Source of the DNA: Limibacter armeniacum
GTDB taxonomy: Bacteria; Bacteroidota; Bacteroidia; Cytophagales; Flammeovirgaceae
Length of the DNA stretch: 64,000 bases
NCBI RefSeq assembly: GCF_036880985.1
Contig: NZ_JBAJNO010000009.1
Coordinates: forward strand, 2,170,001 to 2,234,000
Direction: 5' to 3'
Position numbers and translations under genes: made by a program. Numbering within the stretch: position 1 is the first letter of the stretch; each line of letters starts with the position of its first letter. Positions 24,927-34,551 of the stretch are shown here, in pieces. Under the pieces are notes generated by a model. The model saw only the letters and a list, made by a program, of their open reading frames with translations, was not told the DNA's origin and did no database searches.

Positions 24927-25391
24927 ATGATTATTGCATATACAGATGGAGCATCAACTGGAAATCCTGGACCTGGAGGTTATGGTGTAGTGCTCATCTC
25001 TCCTGCTCATAATAATTATCGCAAGGAAATTTCTGAAGGGTTTAGGTTAACCACTAATAACAGGATGGAACTGTTAGCAGTAATTGTTGCATTGGAAACC
25101 TTAACTTATCCTGGACAAGACATAACAATCTATTCAGATTCTTCATATGTAGTAAATACTGTAGAAAAAAAGTGGTTGTGGGGATGGCTAAAGAAGGGGT
25201 TTCAAGGTAAGAAGAATGAGGATCTTTGGCGCCGCTTCCTTAATATCTACCCCAAACATAACGTTACGCTCAAGTGGGTAAAAGGACATGCTGGTATTCC
25301 TGAAAACGAAAGATGTGATGAACTAGCCACTCAAGCAGCCAGAAACCCTGATTTGCTTATTGATTCAGGTTACGAACAAAGCAAGCTTTAA
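24927..25391 (+). CDS. rnhA: Ribonuclease HI
   Basis: 154 residues from the ATG at 24927, preferred over an in-frame TTG two codons earlier because MIIAYTDGAS is the family start. It degrades RNA in RNA-DNA hybrids. The catalytic carboxylates are visible: Asp7 (YTDGAS), Glu48 (NRMELLAV), Asp71 (YSDSSYV) and Asp131 (ERCDELA), with the active-site His121 in KGHAGIPENE. The basic WLWGWLKKGFQGKKN handle is also present. folA starts 43 bases downstream on the same strand, so the two are likely co-transcribed. Confidence 0.96.
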   Translation: MIIAYTDGASTGNPGPGGYGVVLISPAHNNYRKEISEGFRLTTNNRMELLAVIVALETLTYPGQDITIYSDSSYVVNTVEKKWLWGWLKKGFQGKKNEDLWRRFLNIYPKHNVTLKWVKGHAGIPENERCDELATQAARNPDLLIDSGYEQSKL

Positions 25392-25434
25392 TACTAAACT
25401 GACTAATGCCTTTCACTCAAGGCTTATCACAATT

Positions 25435-25935
25435 ATGGAAATCTCAATTATTGTAGCCAAGTCCGTTCATAAAAATGTCATAGGCAAGGAAAATAAGCTT
25501 GTTTGGCACCTTCCTGCTGACTTGGCACATTTTAAAAAGCGTACCTCTGGACATCATATTATTATGGGTCGTAAGACACATGAGTCCATCAAGAGAAAAT
25601 TGCCCGATAGAGAGAATATTATTATTACAAGAAATAATGAATATGAGCCTGCTCAGGGTTGCGTGAAAGCGCAGTCATTAGAAGATGCTATCCAAATAGC
25701 AGAAAGTAATGGCGAAAAAGAAGCTTTTATCATAGGTGGCGCTCAAATATATGAACAAGCCATTGATCTGGCTGATACGCTTTACGTAACTGATGTTATG
25801 GCTGAGTTTAAGGGAGATACTTTCTTTCCACAAATAGATGAAAAAGTTTGGGAAGAAGTTTCAAGGTTTGACTTCAGTAAAGATGATAAAAATCCGTACG
25901 ATTACTCTTTTATCACTTACCAAAGGATAAAATAG
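25435..25935 (+). CDS. folA: Dihydrofolate reductase
   Basis: 166 residues from the ATG at 25435; the open frame extends upstream over the end of rnhA, but MEISIIVAKS aligns with the family start. It reduces dihydrofolate with NADPH. Visible motifs are VIGKENKLVWHLPADLAHFK with Asp29 (E. coli Asp27 equivalent), IIMGRKTHESI, LPDRENIIITR and the NADPH-loop FIIGGAQIYEQA. thyA is not nearby. The gene ends at a strong bidirectional terminator shared with rpoD. Confidence 0.96.
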   Translation: MEISIIVAKSVHKNVIGKENKLVWHLPADLAHFKKRTSGHHIIMGRKTHESIKRKLPDRENIIITRNNEYEPAQGCVKAQSLEDAIQIAESNGEKEAFIIGGAQIYEQAIDLADTLYVTDVMAEFKGDTFFPQIDEKVWEEVSRFDFSKDDKNPYDYSFITYQRIK

Positions 25936-25954
25936 GGTATTTAGTTAATTATAT

Positions 25955-25990
25955 AAAAAGGGTTGTCAATTGAAATTGACAACCCTTTTT
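25955..25990. terminator. Bidirectional terminator between folA and rpoD
   Basis: Perfect 17-bp stem with GGGTTGTCAATT and its complement around a two-base centre, with A/T runs on both sides, between convergent genes. Confidence 0.95.
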
Positions 25991-25996
25991 ATTTAT

Positions 25997-26860
25997 CTAG
26001 CCCAAATAAGGTTTCAGCGCCTTACTTCTTGAAGTATGTCTCAATCGGCGAATTGCTTTTTCCTTAATTTGTCGAACACGCTCTCGTGTCAGGTTAAATT
26101 TCTCTCCAATTTCTTCTAAAGTCATTGAATGCTCTCCATTCAATCCAAAGTAAAGTGTAATTACATCTGCCTCTCTTTTTGTCAAAGTTGAAAGTGCACG
26201 TTGTACTTCTCTTCGGAGTGAGTCATTCATTAACTCTGCGTCTGGCTTCTCTTCAGTGTCATTTTCCAACACATCATACAGGTTATTTTCTTCACCTTGT
26301 ACGAATGGTGCATCCATGGAAACATGACGACCTGAAATTTTCATGGTATCAACAACTTCATTAGTTGTCACATCCAATACTTCAGCCAATTCATCTGGAG
26401 ATGGCTCACGTTCGTATTTCTGCTCTAATTCAGAGAAAGTTTTTGAAATTTTGTTCAAAGAACCAACTCTGTTCAGTGGAAGCCTAACAATTCTTGACTG
26501 TTCAGCCAATGCTTGCAAGATAGACTGTCTAATCCACCAAACTGCATAAGAAATAAATTTGAAACCACGGGTTTCGTCAAAACGTTGTGCCGCCTTAATC
26601 AATCCTAGGTTTCCTTCATTGATTAAGTCACCCAAAGAGAGCCCTTGGTTCTGGTACTGTTTTGCTACAGAAACGACGAAGCGGAGGTTAGCTTTCGTTA
26701 GCTTTTCCAAAGCTAGCTGATCTCCCTCCCTGATACGCTTTGCCAACTCTACTTCTTCATCAGGAGTTAACAGGTCGACTTTACCAATCTCCTGGAGATA
26801 CTTATCCAGTGATTGCGACTCCCTGTTTGTAATTTGCTTACTAATCTTGAGTTGTCTCAT
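25997..26860 (-). CDS. rpoD: Primary RNA polymerase sigma factor (sigma-70/SigA), Bacteroidota short form
   Basis: 287 residues. It directs RNA polymerase to housekeeping promoters. Region 1.2 ([20 protein letters not shown]), region 2 ([44 protein letters not shown]), region 3 and region 4 ([34 protein letters not shown]) are all present. Region 1.1 and the non-conserved insert of E. coli RpoD are absent, as is normal in Bacteroidota. It fits the TTG-N20-TAnnTTTG promoters seen across the window. Monocistronic, convergent with folA. Confidence 0.97.
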   Translation of the reverse strand: MRQLKISKQITNRESQSLDKYLQEIGKVDLLTPDEEVELAKRIREGDQLALEKLTKANLRFVVSVAKQYQNQGLSLGDLINEGNLGLIKAAQRFDETRGFKFISYAVWWIRQSILQALAEQSRIVRLPLNRVGSLNKISKTFSELEQKYEREPSPDELAEVLDVTTNEVVDTMKISGRHVSMDAPFVQGEENNLYDVLENDTEEKPDAELMNDSLRREVQRALSTLTKREADVITLYFGLNGEHSMTLEEIGEKFNLTRERVRQIKEKAIRRLRHTSRSKALKPYLG

Positions 26861-26957
26861 CAGTTGGTGACTTTTATTTTTTCAGACAAATGCCTTATGA
26901 TAACGAATATGTAGGTTTATTAGTTCACAATCAATTATAAAAAGATTGGACAAGAGG

Positions 26958-27005
26958 AAAACTAGGTATTGTAATACCACTTCTTTGAATTACAACACCT
27001 AGTTT
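26958..27005 (-). terminator. Terminator after pnp
   Basis: Two-part stem: AAACTAGGT / ACCTAGTTT on the outside and TTGTAAT / ATTACAA inside, followed by TTTT on the minus strand, 24 bases past the pnp stop. Confidence 0.8.
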
Positions 27006-27029
27006 ATCTATAATGTTCAATAGTGTGAT

Positions 27030-29240
27030 TTAGAATCTCTTCTTACCACCTCTATCTCCACCACCTCTACGATCACCTCTATCGTTTCTTTCCTTTTTAC
27101 GTTCCTGATAGCCTTCTGGTTTAGCTAGCAGTTCTTTTCTAGAAAGTCTATACTTTCCTGTCTTCTTATCGATGTCAATCAGCTTCACTTTCACTTCTTC
27201 TCCTACTTCCATGACACCATCCATAGTCTCGATTCTTTCCCAAGAAATCTCTGAGATATGAAGCAAACCATCTTTACCTTTCATGAATTCAACGAAGGCT
27301 CCAAATGGCTGAATTGATTTTACAACTCCATCATATACCTCACCAATTTCTGGTACTGCAATGATTGCTTTTACACGTTCAACTGCTGCTTTCATATCGT
27401 CTCCATTGACAGCAAAGATATTTACAAGACCTTTACCTTCAACTTCCTCGATAACAACCGTTGTATTTGTTTCCTTCTGGATTTCCTGTACAATCTTACC
27501 ACCTGGTCCGATCACAGCACCAATCATATCCTGCTCAATCTCGATTGTCACAGAACGTGGAGCATGAGGTTTCAAGTCAGGACGAGCTTCCTTAATTACA
27601 GCCTCCATCTTGCCACGGATATGAGACCTACCCTCATTAGCCTGAGCCAAAGCTGATTTCAGTACTTCGTATGACAAACCATCCACTTTAATATCCATCT
27701 GGCAAGCAGTGATACCTTTTTCAGTACCTGTTACCTTGAAGTCCATATCTCCCAAGTGATCCTCATCACCCAAAATATCAGAAAGTATCGCATACTTACC
27801 AGTTTCAGGGTCTGAAATCATACCCATCGCAATACCTGATACTGTCGATTTAAGTTTCACACCTGCATCCATCAGCGCCAAAGAACCTGCACAAACCGTT
27901 GCCATTGATGATGACCCGTTCGATTCCAGAATATCTGACACTACACGTACAGTGTAAGGGTTTTCATTTTCAGGAGGCATTACCATTGAAAGTGCTCTCA
28001 ATGCCAAGTTACCATGACCTACTTCACGTCTACCAGGACCTCTGTTAGGCTTAACCTCACCAGTAGAGAAACCAGGGAAGTTGTAATGCAAAATAAAGCG
28101 GCTTGTACCTTGGAACATAGCACCATCGATCATCTGCTCGTCCAACTTAGTACCCATTGTTACAGTTGTCAGTGATTGAGTTTCACCTCTTGTAAACAAT
28201 GCAGAACCGTGTGCTGAAGGCAAATAATCTACCTCACATTCAATTGGACGAATTTCTGTCAGCTGACGACCATCCAATCGAACTTTTTCATCCAACACCA
28301 AGTTTCTTGCTGCTTTCTTTTCTGCTGCATTCAGGTATTTTTTCACCAAGAAGAGATCAATTGTTTCATCATCTTCTGGAAGTGCGTCCAAATACTCTTG
28401 CTTTATAGCTGAGAACGCTTCTTTACGTTCTGATTTATTTTTGATAGAAGCTTTAGCTACAGCATAAAGCTTGTCATATACTTTATCAAAAATCTCTTTC
28501 TCTAGCTCTTCGTTTTCAGGTCCCTTGTCGTATTCTCTTTTTTCTGTTTTGCCAGCCATCTCAGTCAGTTCGGCTTGAGCTTGACACTGTACTTTGATTG
28601 CATCATGAGCAACTTTCATTGCTTCCAGCATAACATCTTCCGACACTTCATTCATCTCACCTTCCACCATCAGGATATTCTCCTCAGAAGCTGCTACGAT
28701 CAAATCAAGATCACAAGCTTCTATTTGTGCTGGTGTTGGGTTTACTACATATTCACCATCCTTAGTTAGGATTACTCTAACTTCTGAAATTGGTGTTGGG
28801 AAAGGAATATCTGATACTGCTAAAGCACAAGAAGCTGCCAACGCTACCAATGCGTCTGGTTGAGCTTCCTGATCTGCAGAAATCAAGGAAATATTTACTT
28901 GTGTTTCGTAACGATAGTCAGATGGGAACATTGGTCTAAGCGCACGGTCTACCAATCTTGAAATCAAGATTTCCCTGTCACTTAATCTGCCTTCTCTCTT
29001 CAGGAATCCTCCAGGGATTTTACCAGCAGAAGCAAATTTTTCTTGGTAGTCTACTGATAAAGGGAAGAAATCGATTCCTTCTCTCAAATCTGTGCTTGAC
29101 ACTACAGTAGCCAAAAGCATTGTATTGCCCATTCTCAATACAACAGCACCATCTGCTTGTCTTGCCATCTTGCCTGATTCGATTGAAATCTCTCTTCCGT
29201 CAGGGAGGGCAATAGTTTTGTTAATTACGTTTTCGAACAT
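27030..29240 (-). CDS. pnp: Polyribonucleotide nucleotidyltransferase (PNPase)
   Basis: 736 residues. Phosphorolytic 3'-5' exoribonuclease of mRNA turnover. Two RNase PH domains (about 10-240 and 325-560) are joined by the helical linker, followed by a KH domain with [15 protein letters not shown] and an S1 domain with [20 protein letters not shown]. The phosphate/RNA-binding FFRR-like loop and GDMDFKV are in place. The last 30 residues are a Gly/Arg/Lys-rich tail. It lies downstream of rpsO as in most bacteria, but is separated from it by a terminator and a long leader. Confidence 0.97.
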   Translation of the reverse strand: MFENVINKTIALPDGREISIESGKMARQADGAVVLRMGNTMLLATVVSSTDLREGIDFFPLSVDYQEKFASAGKIPGGFLKREGRLSDREILISRLVDRALRPMFPSDYRYETQVNISLISADQEAQPDALVALAASCALAVSDIPFPTPISEVRVILTKDGEYVVNPTPAQIEACDLDLIVAASEENILMVEGEMNEVSEDVMLEAMKVAHDAIKVQCQAQAELTEMAGKTEKREYDKGPENEELEKEIFDKVYDKLYAVAKASIKNKSERKEAFSAIKQEYLDALPEDDETIDLFLVKKYLNAAEKKAARNLVLDEKVRLDGRQLTEIRPIECEVDYLPSAHGSALFTRGETQSLTTVTMGTKLDEQMIDGAMFQGTSRFILHYNFPGFSTGEVKPNRGPGRREVGHGNLALRALSMVMPPENENPYTVRVVSDILESNGSSSMATVCAGSLALMDAGVKLKSTVSGIAMGMISDPETGKYAILSDILGDEDHLGDMDFKVTGTEKGITACQMDIKVDGLSYEVLKSALAQANEGRSHIRGKMEAVIKEARPDLKPHAPRSVTIEIEQDMIGAVIGPGGKIVQEIQKETNTTVVIEEVEGKGLVNIFAVNGDDMKAAVERVKAIIAVPEIGEVYDGVVKSIQPFGAFVEFMKGKDGLLHISEISWERIETMDGVMEVGEEVKVKLIDIDKKTGKYRLSRKELLAKPEGYQERKKERNDRGDRRGGGDRGGKKRF

Positions 29241-29644
29241 CGTATGTGAACTTCTTTTTGTTACAGCTTAATTCAGCGAAAATTCTGCGAGGCGAATATG
29301 AGAGGTTGATCTTGACTGCTTATTGATTTCTCTATCTCTATGGCTGGCTAAGGAATAATGCCGCAGCCCAAGGTAGGGTTGTGCCTCTATTTTGCACATA
29401 GAATAACCGCTTGCTTAATTTTTTTTTCCGCTTTTTTATCTCTTTCTTCTTTCAACCATGAAAAATACAAATTTTCACCAACTATTGTCCGCTTAATTGT
29501 ATTTTTTATCACATTTTGAACACATTCTTGTGCTCCAATAACTTAAGGTAGCTTCATTTTTGTAAAATCTTGCTATCCTTTTCTATATGCATCTGTTAAA
29601 AAAATCAGCTTTTAATACTGGATACGCATACTTATACGCAAAAA
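29241..29644 (-). other. Long pnp leader region
   Basis: About 400 bases between the rpsO terminator and pnp with no ORF. The 120 bases next to pnp are richer in G and C than the rest, which may reflect a structured leader. E. coli pnp is autoregulated through its leader; the same here is only an inference. Confidence 0.35.
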
Positions 29645-29669
29645 GGGACCCTTTTCAAGAAGGGGTCCC
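29645..29669 (-). terminator. Terminator between rpsO and pnp
   Basis: GGGACCC / GGGTCCC stem with an 11-base loop and five T on the minus strand. Confidence 0.85.
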
Positions 29670-29715
29670 TGTATATTTTTCAGATGGTCAGAATCAACCT
29701 TAGCTCTAGAAAAAT

Positions 29716-29736
29716 ATGTGTTTTTTGAAAACACAT
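29716..29736 (-). terminator. Hairpin immediately after the rpsO stop
   Basis: ATGTGTTTT / AAAACACAT with a 3-base loop, touching the last base of the rpsO stop codon and followed by a T-run on the minus strand. It may protect the 3' end or terminate transcription together with the stronger stem about 50 bases further on. Confidence 0.6.
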
Positions 29737-30020
29737 TATTTTCTGATACCAAGTTCTTTGATGATTGCTCTGTATCTGTTGATATCCTTTTTAGCCAAGT
29801 AGCTAAGCAATTTTCTTCTTTTACCTACCAATTTAAGAAGACCCAAACGAGACGCGTTGTCTTTTTTGTTTTTCTTCAGGTGCTCAGTCAGGTGGCTGAT
29901 TCTTTTAGTGAAAAGTGCAACCTGTGCTTCAGGTGAACCTGTATCAGTTGCTCCACCTTTGCTGTACTGTTCGAAGATTGCTTTTTTGTACTCTACGCTT
30001 AAATATTCTTTGTTTTCCAT
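29736..30020 (-). CDS. rpsO: 30S ribosomal protein S15
   Basis: 94 residues, slightly longer than the 89 of E. coli. It binds 16S rRNA early in small-subunit assembly. The signature [28 protein letters not shown], the [19 protein letters not shown] block and a KELGIRK end are diagnostic. Followed by two hairpins, then pnp. Confidence 0.98.
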   Translation of the reverse strand: MENKEYLSVEYKKAIFEQYSKGGATDTGSPEAQVALFTKRISHLTEHLKKNKKDNASRLGLLKLVGKRRKLLSYLAKKDINRYRAIIKELGIRK

Positions 30021-30166
30021 AGTATTAACTACAAATAATTTACAAATAAACTGTGAGGTTTATTGTTCTGACCCATATGATAATCATCCCGATTGGATGA
30101 TTAAGCAAAGTCAGACATTCAATATATCCGCAGCCTATATTGTTTGTTTAACAAAATTTGCGGGTG

Positions 30167-30174
30167 CAAAGATA
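30167..30174 (-). promoter_or_regulatory. Candidate -7 box for rpsO
   Basis: TATCTTTG on the minus strand, 147 bases before the rpsO ATG, in the gap to the SpoIIE-type gene. No TTG at the -33 distance. Confidence 0.4.
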
Positions 30175-30213
30175 GGAATTAAAACTATAGAAAGAAATCC
30201 ATCTCCCATTTTA

Positions 30214-32535
30214 TTAATCAATTAGCACTCCCCAAACCAATACATCATCAACCTGTGTTGTACGACTTTCGTTCATCCAACCATAAAAATTCCTATCCAA
30301 CAACTCATATTGCTTTCCCATATCATGATGATGAATTTCTTCTAATAAGTTACGGAAACGATGAGCCATAAAACGTTTATTCTTCGGTCCACCAAACTGG
30401 TCTTTATATCCATCAGAATAAAGGTAAACTTGTGTTGGCACTTTGATACTGATCTCATGGCTCTTGAATGGTTTATGAAACATTTCTCCTCCAATCGAAC
30501 GCTTCACTCCCTTAATCATATTCAACTCTCCATTCTGGATATAACAAATTGAATGTCTAGCACCTGAAAAACTCAACTTTTTACTAACAGGATCATACAC
30601 ACACAATGACACGTCCATTCCATCATTGTTATAACCTTGCTGTTGTTTCAGTGTATCAACTATCCGTAAATGAAGGTACTCCAATATTCGGGCAGGATCA
30701 GTGACCCTATCATTTCTCACAATATCATCTAGCCCACTACTTGCCAACATGCTCATTAACGCACCAGGAACCCCATGTCCTGTACAATCAACAGCCGCCC
30801 AAAAAACTAACCCTTCAAAATTCAACAGCCAATAGAAATCTCCACTAATCAGGTCCAATGGCTTGAAGTAAACAAAACTTCCTTTAAAGTTTTGGTTGAT
30901 ATCTTCCTTAGTAGGGAAAAGTGCTTCCTGTATCCGGCATGCATAGTTGATACTTTGAGTGATCTGCTCATTTTTCAACTCAATTCTTCCATATGCCTCT
31001 TGCAAAGCATTATTACTTGCCAATAACTCCTCATTAACTTGACTTAGCTCTTCTGAATGTTCAATCAACTCAGTTTCCCTCTCCTTCAGCTCCTTATTTT
31101 TCGTCTGTAGAACTTTGTTCACTTTCAGCCCATACCTTCTTTGTCGATAGAAAAATATGGCCAAAAGTGTCAGAATAAATGAGATTCCTCCAAAAGTTAA
31201 GGTAGCATTATGCTCCTGCTTTAATCTTATTTGTTGTAAGTCTTGCTCTTTTCGAAGCAAAGCATTTTCCTTTTCCGTATTTGACAAATCATACTCAGCC
31301 TGCAGTTCTGCGATTTGTTTTGCCTTCTCTAAGTTATAGATGGAATCTTTAAGGTTTAAAAATCGCTGAACCTGCTCTAGCGCTTTAAATTGATTCACTG
31401 AAGACAGTACCACTTTGTTTTCCAACTCCATCAGTTCCAAAATGACACTTTTCGCTCCCATTTCTTCAGCTAAAGGGTAAGCTTTTGATACAAGCTTACT
31501 AGCCGCTACATAATCCTTTTGCTTGTAAAGAGTTTCCGACAAGCTTTTGTAGCACTCCAATAACCCTCGTTTGTCATTTATCTGCTGATACAGCGCAAGT
31601 GCTTCCCTAAATAGCTCTGTTGCTTTCTGATAAATCTTTCTCTTATGATGCCAATAACCTAAATCTGCCAGTACTTCAGCCTCTCTTCTCACATCTCCTA
31701 AATCTCTGCATAGCTGTAAGGCTTCCGTATAATGATCAAAGCTAAGGCTATAGTTTTCTATATTCAGGTACAGATCACCCAATGCACTTAGCGTTACTGC
31801 CATTCCTTTTTTATCACCTACTTTCTTTCGCAACTCCAGGGACTGATTCAGGTACTTGAGTGAAAGTTTATGGTCTTCTAATGTAGAATAAACTAACCCA
31901 ATATTATACAGCGTCACCCCTCGGTCCTGATCGCTCACACCTAGCTTTTCAGAAAGGCGTAAATCCTTGAAATAATACTCAATGGCTTTCTTGTATTCAC
32001 CTTTTCGCTCATACAATGTCCCTAAGTTATTATATGAAAAAGACACCCCTTCTTCATCCCCTATTTCTTGACGTATTGCTAATGCTGCATTGTAATAATG
32101 AAATGCTGAATCATACTTAGCCAAATGGCTATAAATACTTCCTATTCTGCCTAAGATATTCCCTCTATTAATTGGCTCTGTTTCTAAATCATATGCCTGT
32201 CTATAATTCAAAAGGGCCTTTTCATATGCACCCTCTGCTTTATAAGTCAGTCCTACAAGCGAAAGCGCTCGTCCATACAGCTGATCACTTTTTAGCTGCT
32301 TGGCTACATTTTTCGCCTCATATGCATACCTTCTTGCCAATTTGATGTCACTGCGACACAGCGTATATGATAAGTCTGCCAGAATCTTATACCTCTCCGT
32401 TCCCGTAAGGTCCTGCTGTTTTAACAGCATTGATAGACTATCTACCTTGGATAGTTGTCCAATTCCATTAAAAGCTTGCAGTAAAAAAATGAATATGAAA
32501 AAGCAGGTTACTTTCCCTGATGCTATTCTCAACAT
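30214..32535 (-). CDS. TPR-coiled coil-SpoIIE phosphatase signalling protein
   Basis: 773 residues. An N-terminal signal or membrane segment (about 9-26) is followed by a TPR array at about 45-400, exporting the sensor part to the periplasm. A second membrane segment lies at 445-463. A coiled coil (about 470-530) leads into a cytoplasmic PP2C-like SpoIIE domain from about 552. Metal-binding acids are visible in SGDFYW (Asp566), VDCTGHGVPG (Asp583), GMDVS (Asp641), YSDGY (Asp708) and QVDDVLV. Such proteins dephosphorylate anti-sigma-factor antagonists or similar targets in response to a periplasmic cue. No anti-sigma or antagonist gene is adjacent. The architecture is common in Cytophagales. 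Confidence 0.88.
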   Translation of the reverse strand: MLRIASGKVTCFFIFIFLLQAFNGIGQLSKVDSLSMLLKQQDLTGTERYKILADLSYTLCRSDIKLARRYAYEAKNVAKQLKSDQLYGRALSLVGLTYKAEGAYEKALLNYRQAYDLETEPINRGNILGRIGSIYSHLAKYDSAFHYYNAALAIRQEIGDEEGVSFSYNNLGTLYERKGEYKKAIEYYFKDLRLSEKLGVSDQDRGVTLYNIGLVYSTLEDHKLSLKYLNQSLELRKKVGDKKGMAVTLSALGDLYLNIENYSLSFDHYTEALQLCRDLGDVRREAEVLADLGYWHHKRKIYQKATELFREALALYQQINDKRGLLECYKSLSETLYKQKDYVAASKLVSKAYPLAEEMGAKSVILELMELENKVVLSSVNQFKALEQVQRFLNLKDSIYNLEKAKQIAELQAEYDLSNTEKENALLRKEQDLQQIRLKQEHNATLTFGGISFILTLLAIFFYRQRRYGLKVNKVLQTKNKELKERETELIEHSEELSQVNEELLASNNALQEAYGRIELKNEQITQSINYACRIQEALFPTKEDINQNFKGSFVYFKPLDLISGDFYWLLNFEGLVFWAAVDCTGHGVPGALMSMLASSGLDDIVRNDRVTDPARILEYLHLRIVDTLKQQQGYNNDGMDVSLCVYDPVSKKLSFSGARHSICYIQNGELNMIKGVKRSIGGEMFHKPFKSHEISIKVPTQVYLYSDGYKDQFGGPKNKRFMAHRFRNLLEEIHHHDMGKQYELLDRNFYGWMNESRTTQVDDVLVWGVLID

Positions 32536-32733
32536 TGATTAAAATACTTGGGTTATTAACATTATTTCATCCCTCAAGGATTTGAGGGTATATACCATGT
32601 AATTTCCCTCGTAATGATAAAGCTATAAATTTTTCTGTTGATTAATGACAACTCTATCAGTAAAAGTATTCGTACTTTTGTACAAACACCTTCAATATCA
32701 ATCAATAATGTTTAAACTTTTATTTATACAAAA

Positions 32734-32766
32734 AAAACCTTTGAAGGCTGTTCCTCCAAAGGTTTT
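32734..32766 (-). terminator. Terminator after the S41 protease gene
   Basis: AAAACCTTTG / CAAAGGTTTT perfect 10-bp stem, 13-base loop, A/T runs outside, eight bases past the stop. Confidence 0.88.
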
Positions 32767-32773
32767 CGTATTG

Positions 32774-34102
32774 TTATTCTGTTAAGTTTACTTTCAAGTT
32801 ATAATCTATCAAGGACTGTGTTCCTACTACAGGCACATCCACTGATTGATGTTTCTCCTCAGCTACTCTAGCTGCTGAGTTTGGACTGATGTCTTCTAAA
32901 GCGGCTCGTAACCTTGATTCGCTAACACTTCCCAAGGGAACGTCTATCCAATCTCTCGCATCACTAATATCTGGTGCAATCCCATCACCATAATCTCCAT
33001 CTCCATTCACATCAGTCACTCTAAAAGAGATAGGGAAAAAGTCATATCCTTCTTCCTGAATTAAAATAGATCCTACGTTTTTCCCATATGTTGTCTGACC
33101 AACAGTAATAACATCCATATAAGGGCGAAGGTTATGAATGGTCAGCTCACTAGCTGATGCTGTCCCACCACCTGTGATGACATACAATTTATCCAAATCC
33201 AAACCTAACTGAGTCTGAGGACTAAAAGTAACTACTGCATTTTCTGAAGAGTATTCTTCATTAAAAATTTCTCTTAACAGTATATCATCAGTAGTCCCTT
33301 TTCCATAAATCAAGCTAGCCAAATGTCTTGCTACACTTACACTCCCCCCTCCATTATACCGAAGATCAAGTACCAAATACCTTACATTTTCTTGCTTGAA
33401 CTCTGAAAAAGCATCATTTAAAGCAGAAATTGAAGCTTCTTCATATGCATCAAACAACAAATAACCTATTTTATTTCCGTTCCAACTTATCACCTGATGC
33501 TCACTCACATACTCTACATCCAGTATTTCTGAAGCCACTGACACCGATCTTTCATCTCCTCCACTAAGGTTTGTCAATTTCAAGTCAAAAGACCTTAATA
33601 CCCTTTCACTAAGTGCCAATGCTGTATTCAAACTGGCAGTGGCTCCATCTATTTCACTAATAACATCACCACGTGTAACACCAGCCAAATCAGCTGGAGA
33701 GCCTTTTAATACATGAACAACATAAATGCGACCACTACTTACCCCCCAAATAATACCTGTCCCTACATCTTTACTACTAGCAATACGGGCATTATCTGGC
33801 TCAGATTGGATAATAAAACTAAACCGATCTTCTTCACTTTTAAAAGCATCAACAAGATCTTGTGGATTTTCATAGCTTGCTAATTTTTCATTACTTAGAG
33901 TAGGTGTTTCATCCGCCCACAGGTACAGTGAATGCATTACATCATCTACTAATAAGTTAATAGCAGGAATTTCAGAATTACTTACTCCATCTTTCCCCAA
34001 AGCTTCAGTATCCACAGTAACTTCTTCCCCATCTGAGTCAGAACAGGCTGCTATTAAAAAAGCTATTACAAGAAAATAGAATAGTGAAAAGTAATTTTTC
34101 AT
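32774..34102 (-). CDS. S41-family (C-terminal processing) protease, lipoprotein
   Basis: 442 residues. The signal ends in lipobox IAAC with Cys20, followed by Ser-Asp-Ser-Asp, an acidic pattern resembling surface-export signals of Bacteroidota lipoproteins. A PDZ domain (about 110-195, with GSPADLAGVTRGDVI) precedes the S41 fold: LVLDLRYNGGGSVSVARHLA, the nucleophile serine within TASASEL at 314-320 and the catalytic Lys341 in TYGKNVG. It should degrade or process envelope or extracellular proteins. Single-gene unit with its own terminator. Confidence 0.9.
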   Translation of the reverse strand: MKNYFSLFYFLVIAFLIAACSDSDGEEVTVDTEALGKDGVSNSEIPAINLLVDDVMHSLYLWADETPTLSNEKLASYENPQDLVDAFKSEEDRFSFIIQSEPDNARIASSKDVGTGIIWGVSSGRIYVVHVLKGSPADLAGVTRGDVISEIDGATASLNTALALSERVLRSFDLKLTNLSGGDERSVSVASEILDVEYVSEHQVISWNGNKIGYLLFDAYEEASISALNDAFSEFKQENVRYLVLDLRYNGGGSVSVARHLASLIYGKGTTDDILLREIFNEEYSSENAVVTFSPQTQLGLDLDKLYVITGGGTASASELTIHNLRPYMDVITVGQTTYGKNVGSILIQEEGYDFFPISFRVTDVNGDGDYGDGIAPDISDARDWIDVPLGSVSESRLRAALEDISPNSAARVAEEKHQSVDVPVVGTQSLIDYNLKVNLTE

Positions 34103-34507
34103 AATTGTTCAGCTAGTTTTTGAGTGTTGGATATAGGAATCCCCACTGATAACAATGGAGAACCTGTAACTATTCATTTTATTTAAAAAAATTTAATGTT
34201 AGAGTAGATTCTTTCAGCCAATGTAGAGAGACAAACTCCATACATTAGCAACGTAATTTTCACTCAAACTGTTAAGGCAATCATATCCATTCTTTGATTT
34301 CAAACCGCATTCAACGGCTTAATTTGTAGAATACACTTGTCTTTGCCAACAGATGACAAAAACCAAATCTTACTAAGCTCAAAGAATAACACCAGTTACT
34401 TTTAAGCAAAAAAATGCGACAGATTACGCTAAAACGGAGATTGGTAAAAAAATAATCCATCTATTCTTTGATGACGTAATTCACTTTCAACTGTTCAGTA
34501 ACTAAAA
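34103..34507. other. Intergenic region
   Basis: About 400 AT-rich bases upstream of the S41 protease gene and downstream of miaB. I see no gene, no RNA and no promoter match to the TAnnTTTG consensus. Confidence 0.4.
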
Positions 34508-34535
34508 AGGCTATCAGATATTTTATCTGATAGCC
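34508..34535 (-). terminator. Terminator after miaB
   Basis: Perfect stem AGGCTATCAGAT / ATCTGATAGCCT around a 4-base loop, 17 bases past the stop, with a moderate T-run on the minus strand. Confidence 0.88.
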
Positions 34536-34551
34536 TCTTGTTCTAAAAAAA

